Counted from the stretch's first letter, positions 1 to 6,944 are shown. The stretch: 11,153 nucleotides of DNA from Gulosibacter sediminis (GCF_014904065.1 NZ_JACXJG010000037.1:819-11971), one strand, 5' to 3'. Program-made: numbers and translations. The notes: generated from the letters alone by a model not told the origin.

Positions 1-38
1 TATGAGCCCGGCGAGCTACCGAACTGCTCCACCCCGCG
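1..38 (-). tRNA. Initiator tRNA-Met (CAT), 5' half, cut by the window edge
   Basis: On the minus strand, 38 bases fit tRNA positions 1 to 37 (with base 17a) without a gap: acceptor arm CGCGGGG, TG at 8-9, D stem GAGC/GCTC around loop AGTTCGGTA, then CCGGG and the anticodon loop start CTCATA with anticodon CAT. The run closely matches the bacterial initiator tRNA, including a C at position 1 and three G's (29-31) in the anticodon stem, the hallmark of tRNA-fMet as opposed to elongator tRNA-Met. The 3' half (second anticodon strand, T arm, 3' acceptor strand) lies outside the window, so the unpaired 1:72 position cannot be checked. It is the last gene of the leftward block and has its own promoter. 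Confidence 0.9.
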
Positions 39-46
39 GCACAAGA

Positions 47-68
47 GAAAACATTACCGGATGTTTTC
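47..68. repeat. 8-bp perfect inverted repeat over the tRNA promoter -10
   Basis: GAAAACAT (47-54) and ATGTTTTC (61-68) are perfect reverse complements around a six-base centre TACCGG. The dyad is AT-rich in GC-rich surroundings and covers the whole -10 hexamer of the tRNA promoter, so it lies where a repressor or transcription factor would bind. It could also be chance, since AT-rich promoter DNA is prone to short dyads. No factor is assigned. Confidence 0.45.
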
Positions 69-79
69 GTTGTTGTCCA
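51..79 (-). promoter_or_regulatory. Sigma70-type promoter of the initiator tRNA
   Basis: On the minus strand a -35 hexamer TGGACA (plus 74-79) and a -10 hexamer TAATGT (plus 51-56) are separated by exactly 17 bp. The predicted start, about 7 bases past the -10, falls near plus 43-44, some five bases before the tRNA 5' end, as expected for a stable-RNA gene with a short leader. It is the best -35/-10 pair I see in the window. The upstream UPF0182 gene ends at its own terminator, so the tRNA appears to be transcribed separately. Confidence 0.7.
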
Positions 80-121
80 GTTCACGTCCGCTTCACCCGA
101 GATTCGGCGCGCGTACCCCGG

Positions 122-165
122 AAAAGCGCCTCGCGGCGCGCCCCGTAGTGGGCACGCCGCGAGGC
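122..165 (-). terminator. Intrinsic terminator of the UPF0182 gene
   Basis: An 11-bp perfect stem (128-138 GCCTCGCGGCG with 155-165 CGCCGCGAGGC) is continued, after one C/A mismatch, by a 4-bp GCCC/GGGC stem closing a six-base loop. Read on the minus strand, the stem is followed by GC and then TTTT (plus 122-125). It begins 18 bp after the UPF0182 stop codon. There is no T run on the plus-strand side, so it acts leftward. It insulates the tRNA promoter from read-through. Confidence 0.8.
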
Positions 166-183
166 TGACAATCCGAGCTGAGA

Positions 184-3100
184 CTATTCGCCGTTGTTGA
201 TGCGGTCCTGCGCCTCCTGCGCGCGCTCGAGCGCCTCGGTCATCCGCGCATCCGCCTCGGCCGCCCCCACGAGGTCGTTGTCGGCGTAGGCGTCCGTGCG
301 ATCCTGAAGGGCCGCAGAGGCGTCCGCCAAGGCCTGGTCGAGGTCTTCCTGCGCGCTACCGCTCGAGCCGCCCGTGCTGCCGTCCTGCGTCGCGTCGGGC
401 GTCGACGTGGGTTCGGGCGTCGCCGTCGGTTCGGTCGTCGAGTCCGTTCCGCTGGTGTCATCAGGAACGTCCTGCGAGTTGTCACCGCCAGTGTCGGGCA
501 CGATGACATTCGGGTCCTCGGGCACCTCGTCGGCGTTCTGGTCACCCGCATCCGCGCCAGCATCACCGGCGAAGAGTTCGTCGAGCGCGGCATCCAGGGT
601 GTCCTCGAACGCGATCTCGTCGCCGAAGGCAACGAGCACGCGCCGCATGAGCGGGTAGCTTGTCTCACCGGTCGACTGCACGTAGACCGGCTGCACGTAC
701 AGGAAGCCCTCGCCGACGGGTAGCGTCAGCAGGTTGCCTCGCAGCACCTGGGTCTGGCCACCTCGCTCAAGCAGGTTCAGCTGGTTCGCGACCGTCTCGT
801 TCGAGTTGAAGATGTTCTGCACCTGACCCGGGCCATTCACCGAGTCATTCTGAATCTTCAACAGTGTGAGCGTGCCGTAATCGTCGGAAACCTTCCCGTC
901 GCTCGACCCCGCATTCGCATTGGCCGAGAGATAGCCCGTCAAGACGTTTCGAGAAGTTGAACCGCTCGACACCATCGGGATGTACGTCGAGTAAATCGAG
1001 AACGCCGGCTCCTGGCCCGGCATCTGCATGGTCAAGTAGTAGGGCGGCTGACGCAGTTGCGCATCCGCCGACGACGTCGGGTCAACCGGCACCTGCCAGG
1101 CGTTCGTCTGGTTGTAGTACTCACCCGCGTTCGTCACGTGGTAGGTCGAAAGCATCGCTCGCTGCACCTTGAAGAGGTCCTGCGGGTAGCGGACGTGGCT
1201 CAGCAGGTCACCCGACATCTCGCTCACCGAGTGGAGGGTGTTCGGGAAGATCTTCTGCCAGGTCTGGAGGATCGGGTCCTCGGTGTCCCAAGCGTAGAGC
1301 GTGACCGACCCGTCGTACGCGTTCACGGTTGCCTTCACCGAGTTGCGGATGTAGTTCACTGCCTCGTTCGGGCCGGCCGTGGCGGGCGTGTTCGAGTCGG
1401 TCGCGGCCGCCTCGATCGAGGTCTGCGTCGAGTACGGGTACGCATCGCTCGTCGTGTACCCGTCGACGATCCACACGAGCTCGCCGTCGACCACCGAGGC
1501 GTACGGGTCGCCGTCGATCGTCAGGTACGGTGCCGCGGCCTGGACGCGCTGCGTGGGGTCACGGTCGTAGAGGATCTGCGAGTTCTCGTTGATCGCGTCT
1601 GAGAGCAGGATCTGCTCGGACTGGAACTTGATGGCGTACACGAGGCGGTTGAAGATGTTGCCAAGCGACGGGCCGCCCTCACCGGTGAAGGTGTAGTAGC
1701 TCTGCGAGGCACCATCGGCACCCGACACATGGTCGAACTCGGCCGGGTCGGAACCCTCCGGCGCGCCAACAATCGAGTACTCGGGCGAGCTCTCACCGAA
1801 GTACACGCGGGGCTCAAACTCGTCGAGCGCGCCCTCCTGCGGCATGCCCGCTTCGAAGAACAGGGGCTGACCGTCGGGGCCGCGCTGCGAACCGTAGGCG
1901 GCCACAAGACCGTAGCCGTGGGTGTAGACGATGGCCCGGTTCACCCACGACTGCGCGTCGGCGCCAAGGCCGTCGACGTTGATCTCGCGCAGCGCCATGA
2001 CGGCGTCCTGCGTCTGGTCCTCAATGTCGTAGCGGTCGACGTCGAGCGTGCTCGGGAACTGGTAGTACGCGCGTTCCTGTTCGAACTGCGCGAAGGTTTG
2101 GCTGATCAAGGCGGGGTCCATGATGCGGATGTTCGCCGTGGTCTCGGCGTCCTCACGCAACTGGCCGGGCTCGGCCGTCGTGACGCCGGCGTAGTCGACC
2201 TCCTGCACGTCCGCCACGTCGTAGGCGTCGCGCGTGGCCGTGATGTTGCGGTCGATGTACTCGGACTCGAGTGACTGCTCGTTCGGGCCGACCTGCAGGT
2301 TCTGCACGAACCACGGGTAGACCATGCCGACGACGAGGCCGACAATAACGAGGCCCGCGACACCCATTGCCGGGAGCGTCCAGCGGCCGGCAATGGCGGC
2401 AAAGATGAACAGCAGCGCGACGATGACCGCGACGCCCGCGAGGATGGCGAGACCGGGCACGCGCGCGTGCACATCGGTGTAGAGCGCACCCGTCCACCGA
2501 CCGTTCGACTCGGTGAGCGAGTTGTAGCGGTCGAACCAGAACGACACGCCCTGCGTCGCGACGAAGAGCGCCGCAACGATGGCGATCTGGATGCGCGAGG
2601 CCTTCGAGATGACAACCTCGCGGCCGGAGATATGGATGCCGCCGTAGAGGTAGCTCACCGCCACGGTCAGGACGAGGCAGACGAGCAGTGTCGAACTGAT
2701 GAACGTGACGACGCCGCGCCAGAACGGCAGCTGGAAGACGTAGAAGCTGACGTCGTGACCGAACTGCGGGTCAGCAACGCCGAACGGCGTCGAGTTGAAG
2801 AACGCCAGCACGCTCTGCCAGCTGCCCGCGACAGAGAGACCGCCGAGCACGCCAAGGAAGATCGGAATCACGATAAAGACGATGCGACGCACGGGCTCGA
2901 GTGCGCGCTGGTACTCCCCCAGCTGTTGCGAGAGCTTCGCGTAGGTCGGCCGCGTGCGGTACGCGAGCTGCAGCATCGCATAGCTCGGCACCGCCAGACC
3001 GATGAGGCCGATCAAGAACATCGCGCCGGTAGCGAGCCACTGCGTGAAGAGCACCTGCTCGAACCCGAGCTGCTGGTACCAGAGGACGTCGGCGTAGATG

Positions 3101-3246
3101 CCCGAGAACCAGAAGAACACGATGATAAGCGCGACGACGATGGCAATCGTCGTGATGAGCGGTCCGAAGCGACGCGCCCCGGGGCCGCGCTGACCACCGT
3201 CCCCTGAACTACTTGCGGATGGACGTGGTGCTGCCGTTGCGCTCAC
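184..3246 (-). CDS. UPF0182 family large integral membrane protein
   Basis: This 1020-residue protein has the size and layout of the actinobacterial UPF0182 family (the M. tuberculosis member is Rv3193c, about 990 residues). Its function is not established. Seven hydrophobic segments fill the first third (about 27-50, 68-95, 120-143, 178-203, 219-238, 264-287, 290-312), followed by a large soluble, probably extracytoplasmic domain. Family-like stretches include QFGHDVSFYVFQLPF (161-175), PNE...YIDRNITATR (321-339), a DGDPY...VDGYTTSDAYPYS block and a NYIRNSVKATVNAYDG block. From about 893 to 964 the chain is acidic and rich in Gly, Thr and Pro, then a charged helical tail ends the protein. 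The start is GTG at 3246, with a GGGA-like ribosome site just upstream. The gene lies 89 bp downstream of the PDZ protease gene on the same strand and may have its own promoter in that gap. Family certain, role unknown. Confidence 0.95.
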   Translation of the reverse strand: MSATAAPRPSASSSGDGGQRGPGARRFGPLITTIAIVVALIIVFFWFSGIYADVLWYQQLGFEQVLFTQWLATGAMFLIGLIGLAVPSYAMLQLAYRTRPTYAKLSQQLGEYQRALEPVRRIVFIVIPIFLGVLGGLSVAGSWQSVLAFFNSTPFGVADPQFGHDVSFYVFQLPFWRGVVTFISSTLLVCLVLTVAVSYLYGGIHISGREVVISKASRIQIAIVAALFVATQGVSFWFDRYNSLTESNGRWTGALYTDVHARVPGLAILAGVAVIVALLFIFAAIAGRWTLPAMGVAGLVIVGLVVGMVYPWFVQNLQVGPNEQSLESEYIDRNITATRDAYDVADVQEVDYAGVTTAEPGQLREDAETTANIRIMDPALISQTFAQFEQERAYYQFPSTLDVDRYDIEDQTQDAVMALREINVDGLGADAQSWVNRAIVYTHGYGLVAAYGSQRGPDGQPLFFEAGMPQEGALDEFEPRVYFGESSPEYSIVGAPEGSDPAEFDHVSGADGASQSYYTFTGEGGPSLGNIFNRLVYAIKFQSEQILLSDAINENSQILYDRDPTQRVQAAAPYLTIDGDPYASVVDGELVWIVDGYTTSDAYPYSTQTSIEAAATDSNTPATAGPNEAVNYIRNSVKATVNAYDGSVTLYAWDTEDPILQTWQKIFPNTLHSVSEMSGDLLSHVRYPQDLFKVQRAMLSTYHVTNAGEYYNQTNAWQVPVDPTSSADAQLRQPPYYLTMQMPGQEPAFSIYSTYIPMVSSGSTSRNVLTGYLSANANAGSSDGKVSDDYGTLTLLKIQNDSVNGPGQVQNIFNSNETVANQLNLLERGGQTQVLRGNLLTLPVGEGFLYVQPVYVQSTGETSYPLMRRVLVAFGDEIAFEDTLDAALDELFAGDAGADAGDQNADEVPEDPNVIVPDTGGDNSQDVPDDTSGTDSTTEPTATPEPTSTPDATQDGSTGGSSGSAQEDLDQALADASAALQDRTDAYADNDLVGAAEADARMTEALERAQEAQDRINNGE

Positions 3247-3321
3247 TGAGGTCCCGTCGTTGTCGCTGTCGACACCGCTGGCACGAGCAAATCGTCGCGA
3301 GCCCGCGGCGTTATCTCGCCT

Positions 3322-3327
3322 ATCCTA
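3322..3327 (-). promoter_or_regulatory. Possible -10 element upstream of the UPF0182 gene
   Basis: In the 89-bp gap between the PDZ protease stop and the UPF0182 start, the minus strand reads TAGGAT. The same -10-like hexamer precedes nudC, and TAGGCT precedes the phosphotransferase gene. It would give a leader of about 70 bases. No convincing -35 is seen, and the gene may equally be read from the PDZ gene promoter. Confidence 0.35.
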
Positions 3328-3335
3328 GCGGCTCG

Positions 3336-4505
3336 CTACGACTGCGGGACGCCCGCATCCACCGCATCCTGGCACGAGCGCAGGCCGTCGGTCGACTTGT
3401 CGGCGGCGTTCGTTTCGACGATGTCGAGCGCCTCGTCAAGGTTTCCAACGGCATAGACGGTCATGTCACCGGGAATGCCGCCGTCGAGCACCTCAGCACA
3501 GTTCGCCTCGGGCGCAATAAAGTAGTCCGCTCCAAGCGACACCGCCTCATACATCTTCTGCCGGATGCCGCCGATCGCGCCCACGGTGCCGTCGTCCGAC
3601 ATCGTGCCGGTGCCGGTCACCTGGTCGCCGCCGGTGAGGTCACCCTCGGTCAGCTTGTCGTAGGTGGCGAGCGCAAACATCATGCCCGCGCTCGGTCCAC
3701 CGACGTCGCCAAGGTCGATCGAGACGTCGATCGGGAATTGGTACTCGTACTGCAACTGAACACCGAGCAACGGCACCTCTCCGTTGTCGGTCTCGGTGAG
3801 CTTCGGCGTGATCTCGACGCGGTGTTCCTTGCCGTCTCGCGTGAACACGACCTCGGTGGGTTCCTCGGTGAGCGTCAGCGCGCTGAGTTCTTCGGTATTC
3901 GTGATCGGCTTGCCGTCGATGGTGACGATGACGTCGCCCACCTCGAGCTCGCCGGCGGCGGCAGCATCCTCACCGACCGACGCCACGCTCATCTGTTCGG
4001 TGACGTCGTAGCCGAGCTCCGTGAGGGCCGCCGCGATGGCGGTGTCCTGAGCCTGCGTCATCATCAGCGCCGATTCTTCGTTGCGCTGGTCGACGGTCGT
4101 GCCCTCGGGGTAATAGGCCTCGACGGGCAGGACATCCTTCCCCGGCGTCATCCAGGCCCCGAGCACCTGCAGCCAGTTCGGCTGCGACTGCGGGTTGCCG
4201 ACGATGTTCACCGTCATGACGTAGAGCGAGCCGTCGCCGGTGTCGTACGTCTCGGCGCCGGAGATCTGAATGACGTCCTGCTGCGTGCCATCGTCGTTCT
4301 CTTCCTGCCCGAGCGCGTTGAACGCGGGGCCGGGCTGGCGAATGACATAGGGCGCGGGTGAAACCGCCAGGATCACCAACGCCACGACCCCAAGAATGAG
4401 GCACCAACGACCGAACCGCTCCCGACTCCAGCGCCGACGCGCCGGTTTCTCGTCACCGATCCCGTCGGGCAAAGCGGCTTCGGGATGCTGGTGGCTTGCG
4501 GTCAT
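3336..4505 (-). CDS. Membrane-anchored PDZ and Lon-type (S16) serine protease
   Basis: The 389-residue protein has the YlbL-like layout: a short charged cytoplasmic N-terminus, one membrane span (about 34-54) followed by SPAPYVIRQPGPAFNALG, a PDZ domain (about 180-240), and a C-terminal Lon-protease domain. The catalytic serine lies in GGPSAGMMFA (Ser272) and the partner lysine in GGIRQKMYEA (Lys317). Both are present and about 45 residues apart, as in Lon-type Ser/Lys dyads, so the enzyme looks active, with its catalytic part outside the membrane. The homologue at this locus in mycobacteria is Rv3194c. I chose ATG at 4505. An in-frame GTG at 4568 would add 21 residues but would leave only 51 bp to the divergent gene and would consume an inverted repeat. 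The ribosome site is weak. Substrates are unknown; pairing with UPF0182 suggests envelope quality control, but that is inference. Confidence 0.92.
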   Translation of the reverse strand: MTASHQHPEAALPDGIGDEKPARRRWSRERFGRWCLILGVVALVILAVSPAPYVIRQPGPAFNALGQEENDDGTQQDVIQISGAETYDTGDGSLYVMTVNIVGNPQSQPNWLQVLGAWMTPGKDVLPVEAYYPEGTTVDQRNEESALMMTQAQDTAIAAALTELGYDVTEQMSVASVGEDAAAAGELEVGDVIVTIDGKPITNTEELSALTLTEEPTEVVFTRDGKEHRVEITPKLTETDNGEVPLLGVQLQYEYQFPIDVSIDLGDVGGPSAGMMFALATYDKLTEGDLTGGDQVTGTGTMSDDGTVGAIGGIRQKMYEAVSLGADYFIAPEANCAEVLDGGIPGDMTVYAVGNLDEALDIVETNAADKSTDGLRSCQDAVDAGVPQS

Positions 4506-4545
4506 GAATGAGCTTTCGCGTGATGGCTGATCGCCCTCGGTGAAC

Positions 4546-4566
4546 GGAGCCGGTTTCCCCGGCTCC
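4546..4566. repeat. 8-bp inverted repeat in the divergent promoter region
   Basis: GGAGCCGG (4546-4553) and CCGGCTCC (4559-4566) are perfect reverse complements around a five-base spacer. They lie in the 114 bp between the PDZ protease start and the Zincin_2 gene start. No T run follows on either side, so it is not a terminator. It may be an operator, or a hairpin in the 5' leader of the PDZ gene. If the alternative GTG start at 4568 were used, it would be coding. Confidence 0.4.
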
Positions 4567-4584
4567 ACCCGGGGGCACCCTGGC

Positions 4585-4610
4585 TACTCTAGAGCGAACC
4601 CCTGAGAGGA
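4585..4610 (+). promoter_or_regulatory. Possible -10 and ribosome binding site of the Zincin_2 gene
   Basis: TACTCT at 4585-4590 is a passable -10, with no clear -35. GAGAGGA at 4604-4610 is a good Shine-Dalgarno sequence nine bases before the ATG at 4620, and this fixes the start of the gene. The ribosome site is well supported; the -10 is tentative. Confidence 0.5.
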
Positions 4611-4619
4611 ACGAAGCCG

Positions 4620-6008
4620 ATGCCGAATAGCAATGGCCCCCAGAACAACGAGGACGACAACCGCTCGCCCGAAGAGGAAATGCGACGGATGCTCGAGCAG
4701 ATGCTCGGCGGCGGCGGGATCGACTCCGACAAGCTCGCCGGCGCTGCGGGCTTGCCCGCCGACCCCCAGGCACTCGCGCACATGCTGATGCAGTTGCAGC
4801 AGGCGATGCAGAACCCGACCGACGGCGTCGACTGGGATCTTGTCCGCGACGCCGCCCGCCGGACCGCGACGCCGAACGAAGAGGTCGACGACGAGGATGC
4901 GCGCGCGTACGACCGCGCCTTCCAGGTCGCTGGCCTGTGGCTCGGCGACGCGATGGGCGACTCCTTCGGCGCGTTCTCGGGCATCCCGCAGACCATCACG
5001 CGGTACGAGTGGCTCGAACTCACCCTCGACGGCTGGGCCGAATTGACGAACCCGGTCGCGACGAGCATCTCGAACGCGCTCGTCGAGGTGCTTGCCGAGC
5101 AGGCGCCGGAAGAGATGAAGGACATGGTCGCACGCTCGGGCCCGATCGTTCGTTCGCTCGGGCAGTCGATGTTCGCGATGCAGCTCGGCCAGGTGCTCGG
5201 CCAGCTCGCGAAGGAGGTGCTGTCGGGCGGCGACATCGGCATGCCGGTGTTGCCCGACCACAAGGCCGCCCTCGTGCCGCAGAACCTGCAGGAGTGGTCG
5301 ACCGATCTCGAGCTCGACCGCGACGAGGTGCTCATCTACTTTGCGCTGCGCGAGCTCGCGCACGCCCAGCTCTTCGCGCACGCCCGCTGGCTCCGGCTGC
5401 ACCTCGTGTCGTCAATCACGGAGTTCGCCCGCGGCATCCGCATCGACACCGATCGCATCGAGGAGACCATCCGCGAGCTCGACGTGTCGAACCCCGAGGA
5501 GATCCAGCTCGTGCTCAAGTCGGGCCAGCTGATTCCGCCCCGCAGCCCCGAGCAAGACCAGGCGCTCGAGCGACTCGAGACGGTCCTCGCCCTCATCGAG
5601 GGTTGGGTCGACGTGGTGACCGAGGACGCGACGAGTCGCCTGCCGAACGCTGGCGCGCTCAGCGAGATGGTGCGGCGGCGCCGCGCCACCGGCTCGCCGG
5701 CCGAGCACGCGTTCGGCTCGCTCGTCGGCCTCGAGCTGCGCCCGCGCCGCTTGCGTGAGGCGATGAGCATGTGGCGACTCGTTACGGAGAAACTCGGCGT
5801 GGCCGAGCGCGACGCGCTCTGGGACCACCGCGACGCGCTGCCCGGCGCGGAGGATATCGACGACCCGTTCGCCCTCGTCGAGCGGCTGCAGGGTGGCGAC
5901 GGCGAGCCGGATGAGCTCGACAATGACCTCGCGCGCCTGCTCGGCGACCCGGGTTCGTTTGGCGACGCGCCCGCCGGTGGCGATCTGAGCGACGACGACG
6001 CCAAGTAG
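4620..6008 (+). CDS. DUF2342/Zincin_2 family protein (annotated as zinc-dependent metalloprotease)
   Basis: The 462-residue protein matches the actinobacterial Zincin_2 family in length (the M. tuberculosis counterpart is Rv3195) and in signature blocks. These are AMGDSFGAFSGIPQ (121-134 region), the presumed metal site FALRELAHAQLFAHARWLRLHL (241-262 region, with Glu245, His248, His254 and His261), LIEGWVDVV (about 325-333, with Glu327) and LGLELRPRRLREA-like residues near 378-391. It has no signal peptide or membrane span, so it should be cytoplasmic. The N-terminus (1-40) and C-terminus (425-462) are acidic, low-complexity tails. The classical HExxH motif is not intact: the position reads Arg-Glu-Leu-Ala-His, so protease activity rests on family annotation rather than on a visible catalytic motif. 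The gene is divergent from the PDZ protease and ends at a strong terminator, so it is probably monocistronic. Confidence 0.9.
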   Translation: MPNSNGPQNNEDDNRSPEEEMRRMLEQMLGGGGIDSDKLAGAAGLPADPQALAHMLMQLQQAMQNPTDGVDWDLVRDAARRTATPNEEVDDEDARAYDRAFQVAGLWLGDAMGDSFGAFSGIPQTITRYEWLELTLDGWAELTNPVATSISNALVEVLAEQAPEEMKDMVARSGPIVRSLGQSMFAMQLGQVLGQLAKEVLSGGDIGMPVLPDHKAALVPQNLQEWSTDLELDRDEVLIYFALRELAHAQLFAHARWLRLHLVSSITEFARGIRIDTDRIEETIRELDVSNPEEIQLVLKSGQLIPPRSPEQDQALERLETVLALIEGWVDVVTEDATSRLPNAGALSEMVRRRRATGSPAEHAFGSLVGLELRPRRLREAMSMWRLVTEKLGVAERDALWDHRDALPGAEDIDDPFALVERLQGGDGEPDELDNDLARLLGDPGSFGDAPAGGDLSDDDAK

Positions 6009-6019
6009 GGCACCGACCC

Positions 6020-6062
6020 GCGCTGGCGCCTGTGGATAATTCCACGGGCGCCGGCGCTTTTT
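6020..6062 (+). terminator. Strong intrinsic terminator after the Zincin_2 gene
   Basis: A 16-bp hairpin with no bulges (6020-6035 with 6042-6057, two G-T wobble pairs) closes a six-base ATAATT loop and is followed directly by five T's (6058-6062). It starts 11 bp after the stop codon of the Zincin_2 gene and ends 15 bp before the next start codon. The next gene must therefore have a promoter in or around the hairpin, or depend on read-through. Confidence 0.9.
6035..6040 (+). promoter_or_regulatory. Possible -10 element inside the terminator hairpin
   Basis: GATAAT (one mismatch to TATAAT) sits in the hairpin loop, just after TGTG, which gives a partial extended -10. A start near 6047 would leave about 30 bases before the GTG at 6078. 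No -35 hexamer is visible. It is proposed only because the terminator leaves the downstream gene no other nearby upstream space. Confidence 0.3.
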
Positions 6063-6077
6063 CGCAATGATGCGAGA

Positions 6078-6944
6078 GTGCAATATCGACTCGCCGCAGA
6101 CACCCCCGTGACCTGGGTCGGCAACGACCGGGTGCGCGTGGGCGGGGTGGTGCGCGCGGTCACGGTGGCCGACACGCAGCTCACCCACGACCTCATCTCT
6201 GAGCTCCGCAACGGCGCGGAGCGGGAGTACCTCGAGCGCATCGCCGCGACGCACCCCGACCGCAAGCGCGCCGACGAGCTCCTGGTTGATGCGCTGTTGT
6301 CGGTGTGCTCCCCCGTCGCAGAGCAAAGTGCGCGGCGCGCCCGCGTGCTGGTGCGCACCCCGTCCTCGTCAGTGTCGTTCGCCCGAAGCGTCGCGGCCGA
6401 GTTCGCGCGGCGCGGGCACCACGTGGTGTTTGCGGCGGCCGAAGCCCGCCCGGCAGCCGACACCGACCTCGTGGTCGAGGTGACCGAGCGAGTACTCTCA
6501 CCCCGACGCTACTTGCCGCTCATGGCCGACGATCTCGCGCACCTCGTCATCGCGCGAGACGACGAAGGCATCCTGCTCGGCCCCTTCGTGTTGCCGGGCC
6601 GAACCCCGTGCCTGCGGTGTGATGACCTCCGCAACGCCGCCGAAGACGACATGTGGATCGCGACGGCGACGCAGCTGCATGACTTGCCGCCCGCGCATCC
6701 GCCGCTCGAACTCGAGTGGCTCGCAGCGGTAGTCGGGGCGCAAAGCGTTGAGCCGTTCCTCGCCGGCGTGCAGCCGGCCCCCGGCGAGGGCCTCACGTTT
6801 CGCCGCGAACGCCTTACCGGTCTGCGTCGGGACGGTGCAGACGTGGAGTTCCAGCCCGGATGCGGTTGCCAAGCTCCGGGAGAAACCGTGTTGGCGGCTG
6901 TACCAGCGCGTGCGAAAGGTGCAGTTGATCTCGGGCTCGCGTGA
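6078..6944 (+). CDS. Stand-alone E1/ThiF-like 'cyclodehydratase-domain' protein of unknown function
   Basis: The 288-residue protein resembles actinobacterial proteins annotated as TOMM leader-binding or bacteriocin cyclodehydratase-domain (E1-like) proteins. The best marker is GPFVLPGRTPCLRC (about 168-181) followed later by PGCGC (260-264), so four cysteines (178, 181, 262, 264) form a likely structural zinc site. The N-terminal 60 residues look like the small partner-binding domain of this group. The Rossmann-like middle (about 87-130) has no GxGxxG loop, so nucleotide binding is doubtful. No YcaO, dehydrogenase or precursor peptide lies nearby. By position it corresponds to M. tuberculosis Rv3196, though I cannot confirm homology. 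The start is GTG at 6078; the ATGs at 6067 and 6070 are out of frame, and the ribosome site is weak. The last 43 codons, including Cys262 and Cys264, overlap the uvrD2 3' end on the other strand. Confidence 0.8.
   Translation: MQYRLAADTPVTWVGNDRVRVGGVVRAVTVADTQLTHDLISELRNGAEREYLERIAATHPDRKRADELLVDALLSVCSPVAEQSARRARVLVRTPSSSVSFARSVAAEFARRGHHVVFAAAEARPAADTDLVVEVTERVLSPRRYLPLMADDLAHLVIARDDEGILLGPFVLPGRTPCLRCDDLRNAAEDDMWIATATQLHDLPPAHPPLELEWLAAVVGAQSVEPFLAGVQPAPGEGLTFRRERLTGLRRDGADVEFQPGCGCQAPGETVLAAVPARAKGAVDLGLA
6814..6944. other. 131-bp tail-to-tail antisense overlap of two protein genes
   Basis: The E1-like gene (plus) stops at 6942-6944 and the helicase gene (minus) stops at 6814-6816, so 131 bp encode both. 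In this register first codon positions face first positions, and the second position of each frame faces the third of the other. Both reading frames carry recognisable family features here: the E1-like GCGC zinc ligands (6861-6869) on one strand, and helicase residues from Thr539 and Arg540 of motif VI (6937-6942) through the TRFLPEL tail on the other. Confidence 0.85.

Noticed and set aside
374..480. Tandem DNA repeat near the 3' end of the UPF0182 gene
   Set aside because: The repetitive look comes from Thr/Pro/Glu-rich low-complexity coding (TEPTATPEPTSTP) with biased codons; no unit recurs exactly enough to be a DNA repeat.
3297..3336. GCGAGCC (3297-3303) and GGCTCGC (3330-3336) as a terminator after the PDZ gene
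   Set aside because: Seven-base arms with a 26-base spacer and no T run; too weak to call, and it encloses the possible -10 of the next gene.
3213..4361. A 382-codon open frame on the plus strand, antisense to the PDZ/Lon-like protease
   Set aside because: Arg-rich composition without domains; it covers a gene with an intact Ser/Lys dyad and PDZ domain. Treated as a shadow frame.
4584..5402. Minus-strand open frames of about 250-270 codons opposite the Zincin_2 gene
   Set aside because: Compositionally like other shadow frames (Arg, Ser, Val, His), no motif, and the plus-strand protein matches its family end to end.
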